Source: Polychytrium aggregatum (lineage: Eukaryota; Chytridiomycota; Chytridiomycetes; Polychytriales). From it: DNA of 64,000 bases. How positions within the stretch are numbered: position 1 is the first letter of the stretch; every line of letters starts with the position of its first letter. Made by a program: the position numbers and the translations under genes. The notes below the pieces were generated by a model. It did no database searches. It had not been told where the DNA came from and worked only from the letters and a program-made list of their open reading frames with translations. The DNA is taken from NCBI RefSeq assembly GCF_025602895.1, contig NW_026516215.1:496001-560000 (forward strand), written 5' to 3'. Of the stretch, positions 10,901 to 24,919 are shown in pieces.

Positions 10901-13714
10901 GACACAGGAAAGCCGTACTTTACAGATGCCGTTCTCTTGAATAGCCGTCGCCATGCCGTAACCAAGAACTCGGCTGGAGACGTGTGTCTTTGGGACATCT
11001 TGACCTGCCAGATGATCAAGCAGCTCGGTCAAATGGATTTGAAAGAAGCCATCGAGCGCGAAAATACCATCGAGTGGATCCCGAGCTGGTGCGCAGTTGA
11101 TATAAAGAACGATGTGAGTATTCAGAACAGCCCAGTTGGATAGGCTGGCGACGCGGCGCTCAGCCCAGCACGCTGGCTGCCGTAGGATGGACGGCGTGCT
11201 GTTGACACGGGTGCGAAAGCCGTCATCGTTAACGCTCTTGGTCTTCTCATGCCTCGGACCTCGTGCGGATAGTGTCTCACCGTCCACCTAGACGAGTCAC
11301 GGTGCTTTGACGCTGAGCTCTACGATGACCAAGTAGATATCCCCAGCGTGCCTGGCGATGAAGATCATCGAGGTAAAATGGACCCCCATGATTTGGCCGA
11401 AGCTGCCTCGATCGCAACGCTCCTGTTGTTGAGCCGCTACTGCTCCACTGACACTTTGCGCATATCTTGCCGCTGCTGCTGTGGTCTCTCTCGCCCACCG
11501 GCATTGCTCTGATATGCCACTTTCGCTCCACTACGCTGACATGTCAACGCCTACGGTATCCCTTTGAACTTTGACTCTAGTGAACCTGGGCAAGTGGATC
11601 CTGACGAATCTGTTCCTGTCGTATGTCAAAGAGCACCACCGTCCGCATCCTGCGATCCCCACGCCTCTGGCCCAGCCCTTGCAGCCGACAGGAGGACTGG
11701 CACCCTCGCCTCAGGCCGGTGCTGCCTGCAATACAGCATCCGTATCTCCGCCGCCATCCACCAAACTGCTCGCACCAGCTACCCCGTCCACCCGAGTCTC
11801 GACCGACAGCAACGCCTCGGATCTGTCGAGCGGCGGTGAAGAGCCAGTCCGACAGCCCAAGCGAACTCCGCTCACGCTCAATGTGTCGACCCAACCTCTC
11901 AACCCCGACGGCGACAAAGCCAGTATCAGCAATCCAACCACCCCGACTGGCGCTCGCCCAGGCAAGAACAAACTCAGCGACACATCTGGCAATGTCTCGG
12001 ACGCCTCTGACTCGAGCGTGTCGACCACGGACAAGCTGAAGCGCAAAGTCAGCAACCTTGCACAGAGTCTGACGCGCAAGGCGACTTCTTCGTCGGCATC
12101 GAGCTTGGACGAGGTCGGCGACTCAGGCGAAGAGTCTAGCCTCTCGCAAAAGATCAAGTTCCGGATCCGCAGCCGCACGGCGTCAAGTGGACGAGTCAAG
12201 AAGGGATCTGGGCTCGCCACCCAAAAGGAAGCCGGGCCAGCGCACCTGGGCTTGACTAAGGAGAGCTCGCAGTCCACCGACACCCGCTCCACACCAAAGC
12301 CACTGGAGGAGAAGCTACCGTCCCCTGTTCCTGAGGAGAGCTCTCCAACATCAAAGACCACACCCCAGACTGACCCACCGCCTTCGAGCCAGACACAATC
12401 ACAGCCGCCAGCGGGTGGCCCTTCCCAAACCACGGATGCATCTGATGCTGGCTCGCGGAGGCGGTCCGAGGACGAACCAAAGTCGCAGGCGCAACCATCG
12501 GCGCAGGCGCAGTTCCAGCACGATCGAGCCCTGCGTAGAAGCATCGATAGCAACATTCCCAGCGCTCGCAGCACCCCTCGAAGCACTTCCTTGACTGAGC
12601 CCGTTCGCAGCTCGTCAAGAGGCCGCGTACCCTCCATTACCCATGAGCAGGTTGGATTGCCTCCCCCCGACAATGTTGAGAGCAGATCACAGGGCTGTGT
12701 ACGAACACAGTGGGTCCGTCTCGTTGCTGCGGGGCACCGCTCGAATACTCACTGATATGAATCCTCCTCCTTTCACTATGCTCGCCTCTTTCCGAGTGCA
12801 TTTTGCAGGTGGCCGACCACATCGACCACCGAGAAACACCGATTCTCTCGCTTCCGCCCAGCATCCAGATCCTCGTGAGTGTGGAGGAGTCGCCTGACTC
12901 GTGTGGGTTCCTGGACGTCCTGCGCGGCAATACCTCGAATGGCGACTGGTGCAGCCGCATTGGACCGTCGCAGATGCTTCCCCAGTGGATCCACGATGCA
13001 GTCACACAGGTACGTCGCCAAGCGGAGCAGGAGCGATTTCAGTCGGCACCCGCAGAGGTGGCAAGTACTGCAAATGAGCTCGTGCGCGAACGAAGCGACC
13101 TGACGACCGTCGATTCCAATCCCAATTTAGACCAAGCCCATTCAGAGAGAAGTCGTCAAGCTGCCATTCTCGCTGCTCCCCCAGATGGGCTCGGGTCTGC
13201 AGGAGCTGCCAAGCGGGTAAGATGCCGTCGCTGCTGGCTTTGGTCCACCGCCCCGGGAATGTTGGCCCGACCCTGACTGTCCGTCTCGGGCCATCTCTCC
13301 CCCAGCAACTCACGCCTGAGCGCCAACCGCTTGTTGAGAGTCAAGAAGCTGCTGGCATATATTGGCGAGAAACTGCAATTTGATGCCCAGTCCATGAACA
13401 ACATTCAAGATGTGCTTGAGGTGGTGTGCAACGACAAGGTAACGTCGATGTGGATGGGCAGCGACTGCGTATGCACGTAGCCGGGGTGGGAAGGAGGCGC
13501 TCTCTGCCAAGCACAATCGAGCCAGAGATGTGTTCTGACAAATGGATGAATGAATGAATGAATGAATGAATGAATGGATCCTTGCCAGCTCGTCGATCCC
13601 CGGATGACGGTCGCAACAGTCAAGCATTTTATCTGGAAATCATCAAACGACGTTGTCTTTTTGTATCGTCGCAAGAGCGCAGGGCCCGCGGCGACAAGCC
13701 CGATAAAGACATGA
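7909..13714 (+). CDS. WDR48: WDR48/UAF1-type WD40 protein, activator of USP1/USP46-class deubiquitinases
   Basis: Fifteen exons: 7909-8667, 8787-8877, 9071-9289, 9426-9517, 9609-9713, 9820-10077, 10283-10345, 10507-10807, 10908-11113, 11273-11372, 11581-12698, 12809-13009, 13146-13216, 13306-13438, 13589-13714, giving 1280 aa with all phases closing. WD40 blades include [65 protein letters not shown] followed by [12 protein letters not shown], and [15 protein letters not shown]. The C-terminal domain ([39 protein letters not shown]) is the WDR48-specific end that binds SUMO-like partners in the human protein. Two long Ser-rich, probably disordered insertions, about residues 65-255 in the propeller and a roughly 370-residue block encoded by exon 11, make it about twice the usual length. 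The donor ending exon 11 (12699) is the least certain. Confidence 0.93.
13541..13576. repeat. GAAT tetranucleotide repeat in last WDR48 intron
   Basis: About nine units of GAAT (one interrupted by GGAT) shortly before the acceptor at 13588. Confidence 0.9.
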
Positions 13715-14151
13715 TGCCCATCCCGAACACGGTATTCCAATTGCCCATGAGGGCCCATGAAGACCCATGGCAGCGCCACCGCCGACGATCGATCGAGTGG
13801 CTGAGACGTGTCATTTGGTCCAGAACGGAGAGCAAGGGTTTATGATATTCGTATGAGGAGAGATGACAAAAGCACCCAACTGTCAAGAGCAGCAGAGGCA
13901 GACGCTCGCCCCATGGCTTCGAGCTGGTATAGAGAATGGAGGGAGTGGCTTTGATGGTGAGGACGAGCAGGTGAGGCCTGGGATCGAGGACTATGCAGTG
14001 CCATCAGAAAGCCCCGCTACCAAACCTGTCTCGACATGGAATGGGAAGAAAGGGGGGAGGGGAAGCACGCAGCGCCGGGTCGGTTTGAGTGCTGGGCGAG
14101 CAAGGCTGTACGGGCTGGTGGATCCGACAAAGTGCCACCGCCCATCCGAGA
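13715..14151. other. convergent spacer
   Basis: Lies between the WDR48 stop (+) and the stop of the hypothetical gene (-). No gene or notable repeat is seen. Confidence 0.5.
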
Positions 14152-15815
14152 TCATGATGGATACGCATCCATTTGATCGCCGTCGATGCTGACCCTCAGG
14201 TAGTCGTCGAAGGCCGGTTCTTCAGAGGCTGCGGTTTGGCCGTCTGGCTGCCAAAACGACTGGCAGCAATCGTCAGCATTTAACCAGGGGGGCAACTCGC
14301 CCGGCGTGAGGCCCCGGAGATACCTGGGCGACGACGACTTGGAGTCCAGCGAGTGGCCGCCCATGTCGAGGTCAGCCCAAATGTCATCGCCGAGAGCATC
14401 GGTTTCAACATCACTAGGCAGCGGCGTTTTCTTGTCGGACAGTCTATAGTCAGCATCCGATTCGGTGCCAGAGGCTTCGAGGTAGGGCGGGAGCTGATCG
14501 CCGTAGGGTGGGGGCTCATCATCGGTGAGGGGCTGCTGAGGCTCAGGGGCATACTGCTGGTACTCTGGGATGGACATGCCCGAGTCGTTTGGATTGCTGG
14601 CGATGACAAATGCGCCGTGTGTGTGTGTGTGTGTGTTGCGAATATGAATCAAGGCAGCCGAACACAAACGAATCCAAGCACAGATACGATGGGTGAGATA
14701 TTCAAAAGCCAGGATGATAGGAGAAGTCAATGACAGGCTTCGAACGGCCACCGTCACCCGCACATGATACACTCAGGTGCCGTGGCAGAGCCTTCTGTCA
14801 CAACACAACACACAGCAGACACATGCATGCGGCTGGCACTACGACGAGCCGGAGAGAGACAAAGGACTTACGGTTGCAAACTTGGATGCTGAGCCGTCAC
14901 AGCAGCATGCCAGTCGGCGGCAGTGCAGTGGCTCGAGAAGCTTGGTGGATTGAGAGTGAATTCTGACCGGAGGTTTTGCTGCCCCAAGGAAAGTGGTGCC
15001 CCTGCCTGGGGCTGGGTGTAGCTTGGAGCGCTGTTGGTGCTGCTGCTGAAGGCTTGTTGGTCCGCAGACCAGGCGGCCGGGAGCGACGATGGGCTGGACG
15101 CTGGCAGAGTCCATATCCAGGTCGCGCCCGAGAATGGCGGGGCCTCTGGGCCGGACGAGAGCTGCATCTGCTCCATAACATACGGACGAGAGACGGCCAG
15201 CAGAATCTCGACAAACTCAGCATGGCTCAGCTTCTGGCCGACGGCTGCTTTGGCCTGCCGGAACTTGTCGCGGGTAGCGGTCGAGACCCAGACGGTCCAT
15301 GAGGTGCCATTGGGCGCCCGATCGCAGAAGTATTGAATCATCTTAGCGCTGATGCTGTCCGAGCGAGTGACAAAGTCATCGAGCAGCCTAGACAGGAAAA
15401 TATCGAATGGCTCCAGGAAGAGGGGACGATGGTCCTGCCGGCCGAGGGAGGCGAATAACGAAGGTGGTTAGTACCATGCCGGATTTCGAGTCCCGGAGCC
15501 CGGCCGAGACGGGCAAGCACGGAGAGTCGCTACAGAGAGCCGTCTCGGTACCGATGCATCACAGCCTGATTCTCCAGCTTGGCGACGAGGGCTCGGTCGA
15601 CCCTGGCAGTCAAATACAGCTATCGGGTGCCCTCCTGCTGCCCAGGCCGGCTGACGGCCAGCGCCCTCTCGGCAGGGGCATCCGGCAAACCAGCGGCCAA
15701 TCGAGCCACTCACGATGCAGAACTTGAGACAGTGCCTCGCCGCCCTCTTGAGCTCATATTTCTTGTCCCAGTTGAGTCTGCGCGGAGTCGAGGTCGGGGG
15801 CGGGTTTGCGGACAT
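14152..15815 (-). CDS. conserved-looking hypothetical protein
   Basis: Four minus-strand exons: 15815-15714, 15619-15563, 15434-14872 and 14596-14152, 388 aa. A second in-frame Met at 15830 would add five residues. The N-terminal 150 residues look like a compact helical domain: LNWDKKYELKRAARHCLKFC, then VDRALVAKLENQA joined to DHRPLFLEPFDIFLSRLLDD, then FVTRSDSISAKMIQYFCDRA and NGTSWTVWVS. The C-terminal half is low complexity and acidic, with PPPY and PPWL motifs (DDEPPPYGDQLPPYLE) that could bind WW domains. A perfect TACTAAC branch-point-like word lies upstream of the exon 3 acceptor. The exon 2 boundaries are the weakest part of the model. I do not recognise the family; function is unknown. 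Confidence 0.6.
14617..14636. repeat. GT dinucleotide repeat in intron
   Basis: About ten GT units in the last intron of the hypothetical gene at 14152-15815; read on the minus strand it gives the artefactual THTHTH peptide. Confidence 0.9.
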
Positions 15816-16403
15816 GAGCGCAAGATGCACAGCGAAGAAGGGGACAAGCGCTGCGGGACCGAATTCGGCTGCTTGGGCGTGGATGTGCGGCAGCCCACGG
15901 TCATGTGGGTGTCAGATGTCTGCGGCGGCTCGGCATGCGCCACACCCGTCCAGCGAGCCAGCCCGGCACAGATCGGCACCGTTCCCACCGGCTTGTCAGG
16001 CTCAATCTACAGCGCAACCGTTTTGAAACAGGGCACTCTGTTTCGAGTCAGGTTTTTCTTTGATTTAAGGGCCTGAGTACACATCCAGGACCGGAAACAA
16101 TCGCACAGCCTGCACACTGGGGAGCTACGGAAGTTCAGCAGCTTCAGGCCCTTGATACCAGAGAAAAGGGGCACTTTCCCGTTCCGTCCTGGATTGACTT
16201 TATGAGGCAGATGTATTACACGCCATGAGCGCAGGTCGTTCGGTCGTGGTGCATTTGTTTGCCGAGGACCAAGGAATAGGTGCGGTTGCTGGATCTAAGC
16301 AAATCAATTGTGTCACTCAAACCATCGGGACTGAATATGCCCAACTCAGCCTCTCATATAAGCTACAGGCACTATCGTGGAGCGGGTGTGGCAAAAATAG
16401 CAG
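15816..16403. other. spacer holding dispersed repeat copy B
   Basis: Lies between the 5' end of the hypothetical gene and the 3' end of the kinase gene (both minus). Apart from the repeat at 16025-16185 no feature is supported. Confidence 0.5.
16025..16185 (+). mobile_element. dispersed inverted-terminus repeat, copy B
   Basis: Starts GAAACAGGGCACTCTGTTTC and ends near GGCACTTTCCCGTTCC, which is roughly the inverted form. Shared internal words are GAGTCAGG, GGCCTGAGTACACATCC and ACAATCGCACAGCCTGCACA, then GAGCTACGGA. It lacks the right half of the internal stem (GTGTATTCAAG) seen in copies A and D, so it is a shorter derivative of the same family. Confidence 0.55.
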
Positions 16404-19827
<3,424 letters not shown>

Positions 19828-21006
19828 CCTGCACTGTGATTTGAGCTCAGGAACCCTCTGATGGCGATGGCGATGCTACGGCAGCAAATGGAGCACCGAC
19901 ACTCGGCTCGATATTCAGACTCGACAGAGTGCTGCTGTAGAGGGAGTGTGGGGCACTATAAACGGGGTTCCGATAGAACTCAACTCGCAGAAGCGCACCG
20001 ATGGGCAGTTGTACTCTGCGTCCGGGCTGGAGGGAGGGAAATCCGGCGCGAGCTGCTAGTTGCTCAAGGCAATCAAAGGTCGACAACACCAAGCGCGGGA
20101 ACTGATGAGTGTCCTTCGTGGTAAGAGGAGGGGAAACTGAGCAGACAAACGAGTCCAGAGAGAAACAAGTGCAAAACGCCCTGGCCGGAGTAGCGACGAG
20201 GGCCGGGTGTGGGAAGTCTTTGATACGGAGGACGCCGAGAACGGTCGTCTGTGGTCGAACCGAGACGCAGAACAGATGCAAGGGCACAATTTGTGCTTCG
20301 TCCGAGGGATGACGGCGAGCAACAGCATTCTCCCTCTTGGGGCACCGATGGCTTTGTGTCGATGTGCAATAATGGGGTCGGTCGGGCTGTGATTGGAGTT
20401 GTATGGTGACGATGCTCCCTCGAATCAATTGCGTCGGCGGCTGCGTCTGCGTCGGCCTTGCGGTCGATCCGTTCCAGCCCAAGCTGGCCCTCATCGCTAC
20501 AGGCACTCGCACAACCAATCCAGCACGATCGATGGTCGGAATCGACAGCTCCCTCCTGGTGGAAATGGCTCGGCCAAGCTGTGCGACAAATTCCTGCCGA
20601 TCGAGAAGGCTGGCTCGAGAAGGGCAGTCGATCCCGTCCGCATCAGAAGCCAGGCAAGGACGATATCCAAACGACTCGTTTGACCCGAGTCTCTTGATGT
20701 CGAGAACCCACACTCTGTACGGAGCTGTTCAACGGGCTAAATGCATGCACCACAATCCCGCATTGCGACACCAACATCTCGCGAAACATGATCTCGGTAT
20801 GCTAGTCGATTGTCGCCACTGAAGGTCGACCATGCGTGTTCAAGATGTGCTCCCGAAACCCACTAGAACACCTTTCGTTGCCAATCAAGATGGGAGGAAA
20901 GCAACCACACGGCTGGCCCTCAGCAGCCTACAGATCTTCTGACTTCAATTCCGTGACCGTAATCGAGGGAACAGACACTGTCCCGGTTCTTTCTTCTTCT
21001 TCTGCA
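19828..21006. other. spacer between kinase 5' end and THS1 3' end
   Basis: Contains dispersed repeat copy C at its right end. A 288-codon minus-strand ORF at 19847-20713 has no recognisable domain and competes with an antisense ORF, so it is not called as a gene; it may be part of the kinase leader. Confidence 0.45.
20834..20991 (+). mobile_element. dispersed inverted-terminus repeat, copy C
   Basis: Aligns to the right-hand two thirds of copy A: GTGTTCAAGATGTGCTCCCG, then GTTGCCAATCAAGATGGGAG, ACCACACGGCTGGCCCTCAG and CCTACAGATCTTCTGACTTC, and the terminal ACAGACACTGTCCCGGTTCT. The left third is missing or too diverged (a weak match begins near 20702). Its terminus ends about 15 bp from the stop codon of the threonyl-tRNA synthetase gene. 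Confidence 0.6.
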
Positions 21007-24000
21007 TTAGCTGGCGTCGGAAAACACAAGCTGGTTCTCGAGCGAGCGAGAAGCATCGAGCGCTTTCAGAGCGGCAACGGCAGCCTCCAGGGACTTGGTC
21101 TCGCCGCGAGCCTGCTGGCTGGCCTCGTCTCGGTTGCGAATGTTGACGGAACGGCTGTCTTGCTCTGCCTGTCCGACAACTAACAGGGCGACGAAGTAGT
21201 AGTGTCAGCGACGGCCCATTCTGAGAGGCCCATTCTGAGAGGCTCGGCAAAACAACAGTGCGAACAGCAGCAACAGCGGGTAGGGCGTCCCTGATCCTTA
21301 CCAAAGACAAAGTTGTACTGCGACAGCTGGGCAGTGCGGATCTTCTTGGGCAGGGTCATTCCGCTGACGTCAAGATCAACGACAAAGCCAGCGTCGTGCA
21401 CGGCGTTGTAGACCTCGGTGGCGTAGTCGTAGTAGGCAGGGCCGATCGGGATAACCATGACCTGGCGTGGGCTGAGCCAGAAGGGCCACTTGCCGCCGAA
21501 ATGCTCGATGAGGATAGCCATGCAGCGCTCGACGGAGCCAAGGACAGCGCGGTGGATCATGACCGGGCGCTTGAACTGCTCGTTGGGATCGTCACTTGAC
21601 ACAAGGGAGGGATGTGAGCAGTAGATCATCGGGTGTCAGGTAGGTCGAATAACTAGCAATAGCAACGTGGGAGGCGGTCTCGATGGTGCATCACAGGACC
21701 GACACTGCGGCTGACGAGAGGACACGGGCGACAAGTCGCCATTTGCATCCGCACACCAACACAACGTCCCCGCATCGACTCGGGCAGCAACATACGTGCG
21801 GTAGCTCAGGTTGAACTGCTCGGGAAGCTGGAAGTCCAGTTGCAGGGTGGCGCACTGGAACTTGCGCTTCAGGGCATCGGTGATAGTGATATCGATCTTG
21901 GGTCCGTAGAAGGCACCATCTCCAGGGTTGATGGACCAAGGACGGCCAAAGTCATCCAGGACTCTGCGCAAACACTATCGCGGAAAGGTGACATGAGCCC
22001 AGGTCCCACAAGCAGCATGACCAAACACCAGAGGAGCAAAGCACCATGCAAGCGCTGAGACACTTACGTCTTCGGCGTAGTCCCAGGTCTCGACCTTGCC
22101 GAGGAAGCTCTCAGGGCGAGTACTGAGGCGCATGGTGAACGACTCGCTCCAGCCAAAGAGGCCGTAGATATCACGGACAAAATCAAGAGCGTTCTTGATT
22201 TCTTGTTCGAGCTAATAGATCAAAGCAGAGACACATTAGATGAGGCTGCGTCTCAGACGCCGCGAGCAGGGTCGGCTGTTGTATCGCCCCATTTGCTGAC
22301 CACACATACCGTCTCGAGTGAGGTGAAGATATGGGCATCATCTTGCTGGAAACGGCGCACGCGAGTCAAGCCCGTGAGAGCTCCAGAGGCTTCGTTGCGG
22401 TGCAGGACACCAAAGTCGGCCATGCGGAGAGGAAGTTCACGGTAGGAGCGCTCGCGATGACCAAACATGATGCAGTGGCCCGGGCAGTTCATGGGCTTGA
22501 GACCAAACTGATCCTTCTCAACCTTGAAGGTGAACATGTCGTCCTTGTAGTGCTGCCAGTGGCCGCTGGTCTCCCAAAGCTTGCTGCTGTAGATGTTGGG
22601 GGTGATGACCTCCTGGTAGCCACGCTTGTGGTATTCCGAGCGCTGAAGCTCAACAAGCTTGTTGTAAATGCGAGCGCCACGCGGCAGGAAGAAGCACGAT
22701 CCAGGGGACACGTCGTTGAAGAAGAAGAGCTCTTGTTCCTGAGTGGGGCAAGCAGTCGTTCACCAATTAGAGCGGCTTGGGAGCTGTATCGAAACACTCG
22801 CCACCCCCAGACGATCGGGTGCGATCAAGGCCAGCCAGCCGTCAGCACCGATACCTTTCCGATCTTGCGGTGGTCGCGCTTGGCTGCCTCTTCCAGGAAC
22901 TTTTTGTATTCCACCAACTGCTTGTTGTCGGGGAACGAGATGCCGTAGATGCGCTGGAGTGAATCGTTGGCAGCATCGCCGAGGAAGTACGAAGCAGAGT
23001 TCTGGCAGTCGAAACAGCGAACTGGTTAGCGCTGCATCGTGAGGCTGTGCAGAGGACAGGACAGGACACCCACGCAGCCGTCATATCACTCGCAGAGACT
23101 GCTGTTTGCGGAAACGCACCTTCATGACCGAGAAGGCTTTAATGTAGCCAGTGTTGGGCACGTGAGGGCCATAGCACAAATCGATCAGCGGGCCGCAGCG
23201 GTAGACCGTCGAAGTAGTGCCATCGGGAACCTTTTCGCGGATGATGTGCTCCTTGTAGGGGTTGCCCTGGAGTGTGCATGGTGCGCATGGTGGCTCAATC
23301 AGAGATGCGCCCTGCATACAGATACCGCTCTGGAAAAGGCCCTCTCACACAACCGAACGCGCATGTGATGCGTAGCAACAGCCTGAATGCACCGGCTCGT
23401 ACCTCGAACATCTCGAGCAGCTCCTCCTTGGTCATCTCGAGGCGCTCGAACTTTTGCGACTCCTTGACAATGTCCTTGGCAATTGATTCGATGGGCTCGT
23501 AGTCGCTCGAGCTGACAGCACTGGTGGACAAAATCGTCGATGCCCGATCCGTAAGCAAGCAAGCAAGTACGACAAAGCCGTGCCATTCCATGAGCAAGGG
23601 CTGGTGCTTGTGCCCACAGATGCGATCCGACGGCTGATCACGCTCAGCAAAGCGGAAGGCGCCACGTACCGATCCTCGGGGTTCTTCATCTCGTAGTAGA
23701 AGCCATCCTCGGTGGGGGGGCCAATGCACAAATGGCAACCAAACATGCGCTCGCAGCTCTCGCCGAGGACGTGGGCGCTCGAGTGCCAGAAGACCATTCT
23801 GCCCTCTTCGTTTTCAAAGTCAAGGAGTTCCAGGCATGCGACATCAGACTCGAGAGGACGCAGCAGGTCCCAGAGGACGCCGTCGACCTTGGAAATGATG
23901 ACCTTCTTGGCAAGCGAGGTGGAGATGCCCTTGGCAACACTCATGGGCGTGGTTTCGTAAGCGACGCCATCGACTTCCTTGCCGTTGGGCAGGGTAATCT

Positions 24001-24647
24001 TGATGGGCGTGCGTGGCATTTCTGCGAAACCGATGACACAGATATAAGATTACAGCGACATGTCCGTCGGCGAGATACAATAGCTCCATGGCTTCAGGCA
24101 CATATCCACGAGTGCATCATATGTACCGCGAAGCTCATCGTCCTTTCGCTTCTTGATCTCATCGAAGATCTTGATGCGCTTGTCGATGTACTCGGGCCGG
24201 GGGTTCATCTGGTCGCGACAGAGGATAGTGAGACGACGAACGACGAAGCCAAGGCATCTCGATAGGAAATGGGCATGGACGGCAAGTCCGTTGTTGTTCA
24301 GTCGTTGATGGGGATGGATGCCGTTGCGGATGCAGATGCAGATGCCGATGCCGATGCCGATGGCACCCTGCGGTCGAAGCGAGCCTTACCTCCACCTTGG
24401 TGGTGGGGCCGAGATTAGAGTCCTTGACAAGAGGGGTGGCCATCTTTGAATGGGAGTGTTCACAAGCGGGCTTGGGAGTGGGCTGTTGTTGCTGTTGCTT
24501 CTGGGGCTGGGAGCTCTTGGCCACGACGGGTGACTTGCTGGCTGCTTCAGGAAGGGTGGGCTGCGGGGCTGCGGTCTCGATCTCCGCCTGAGACTTGAGG
24601 GTGGAGTTGTAGACGGGATGGGGCAGCACGGTGTAGACGAGATCCAT
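21007..24647 (-). CDS. THS1: threonyl-tRNA synthetase, cytosolic type
   Basis: Eleven minus-strand exons: 24647-24390, 24208-24127, 24021-23670, 23511-23403, 23266-23120, 23001-22855, 22738-22310, 22211-22068, 21974-21796, 21594-21302 and 21179-21007, 770 aa, every phase closing. It charges tRNA-Thr with threonine using ATP. Domains in order: a Gln-rich eukaryotic extension, a TGS domain ([14 protein letters not shown]), the editing (SAD) domain with [14 protein letters not shown] and [15 protein letters not shown], and a class II catalytic core with motif 1 around the SPGSCFFLP segment. Motif 2 is [18 protein letters not shown], and zinc-ligand Cys is in [15 protein letters not shown]. Motif 3 is [10 protein letters not shown], and the anticodon-binding domain contains [15 protein letters not shown]. 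The C-terminus is short and ends in FSDAS. The ATG at 24647 is the first; MATPLVKDS within exon 1 is an alternative downstream start. Confidence 0.96.
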
Positions 24648-24919
24648 CAAGCGAGCAGGGGATGCTTGTTATCTGGATCTTGGGGGCGGGCGCTGGCGAT
24701 CGGATGAAGGCGTGCTGGGAAAGGTGGGCACCGAAAGGCTTGAAATGGGGGGAAAAAACGATGCCGTCTCGCTGCCGTCTCGCTGCCGTCTCGCCGCCGT
24801 CTCGCTGCCGCCTCGGTACGCCCTCGCGCCCTCGCTGCGCGTCTTTGCTGGCTGAAGCCCATTTGTCAAGTGATCTATTGCACGTGGGCCGCTGCGCATT
24901 TCCTGTTGCGGACACCGCG
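24648..24919. other. short spacer between CFT1 stop and THS1 start
   Basis: A 272-bp spacer between two minus-strand genes, so it must hold both the CFT1 3' end and the THS1 promoter. It contains the minisatellite at 24761-24815. Confidence 0.5.
24761..24815. repeat. 11-bp minisatellite upstream of THS1
   Basis: About five imperfect units of GCCGTCTCGCT roughly 120 bp upstream of the THS1 start codon. On the minus strand it reads as GAGACGGC units in the promoter region. Confidence 0.9.

Noticed and set aside
19847-20713. 288-codon minus-strand ORF upstream of the kinase
   Set aside because: No recognisable domain, biased toward Arg/Ser/Pro, overlapped by competing plus-strand ORFs; more likely leader or spacer sequence.
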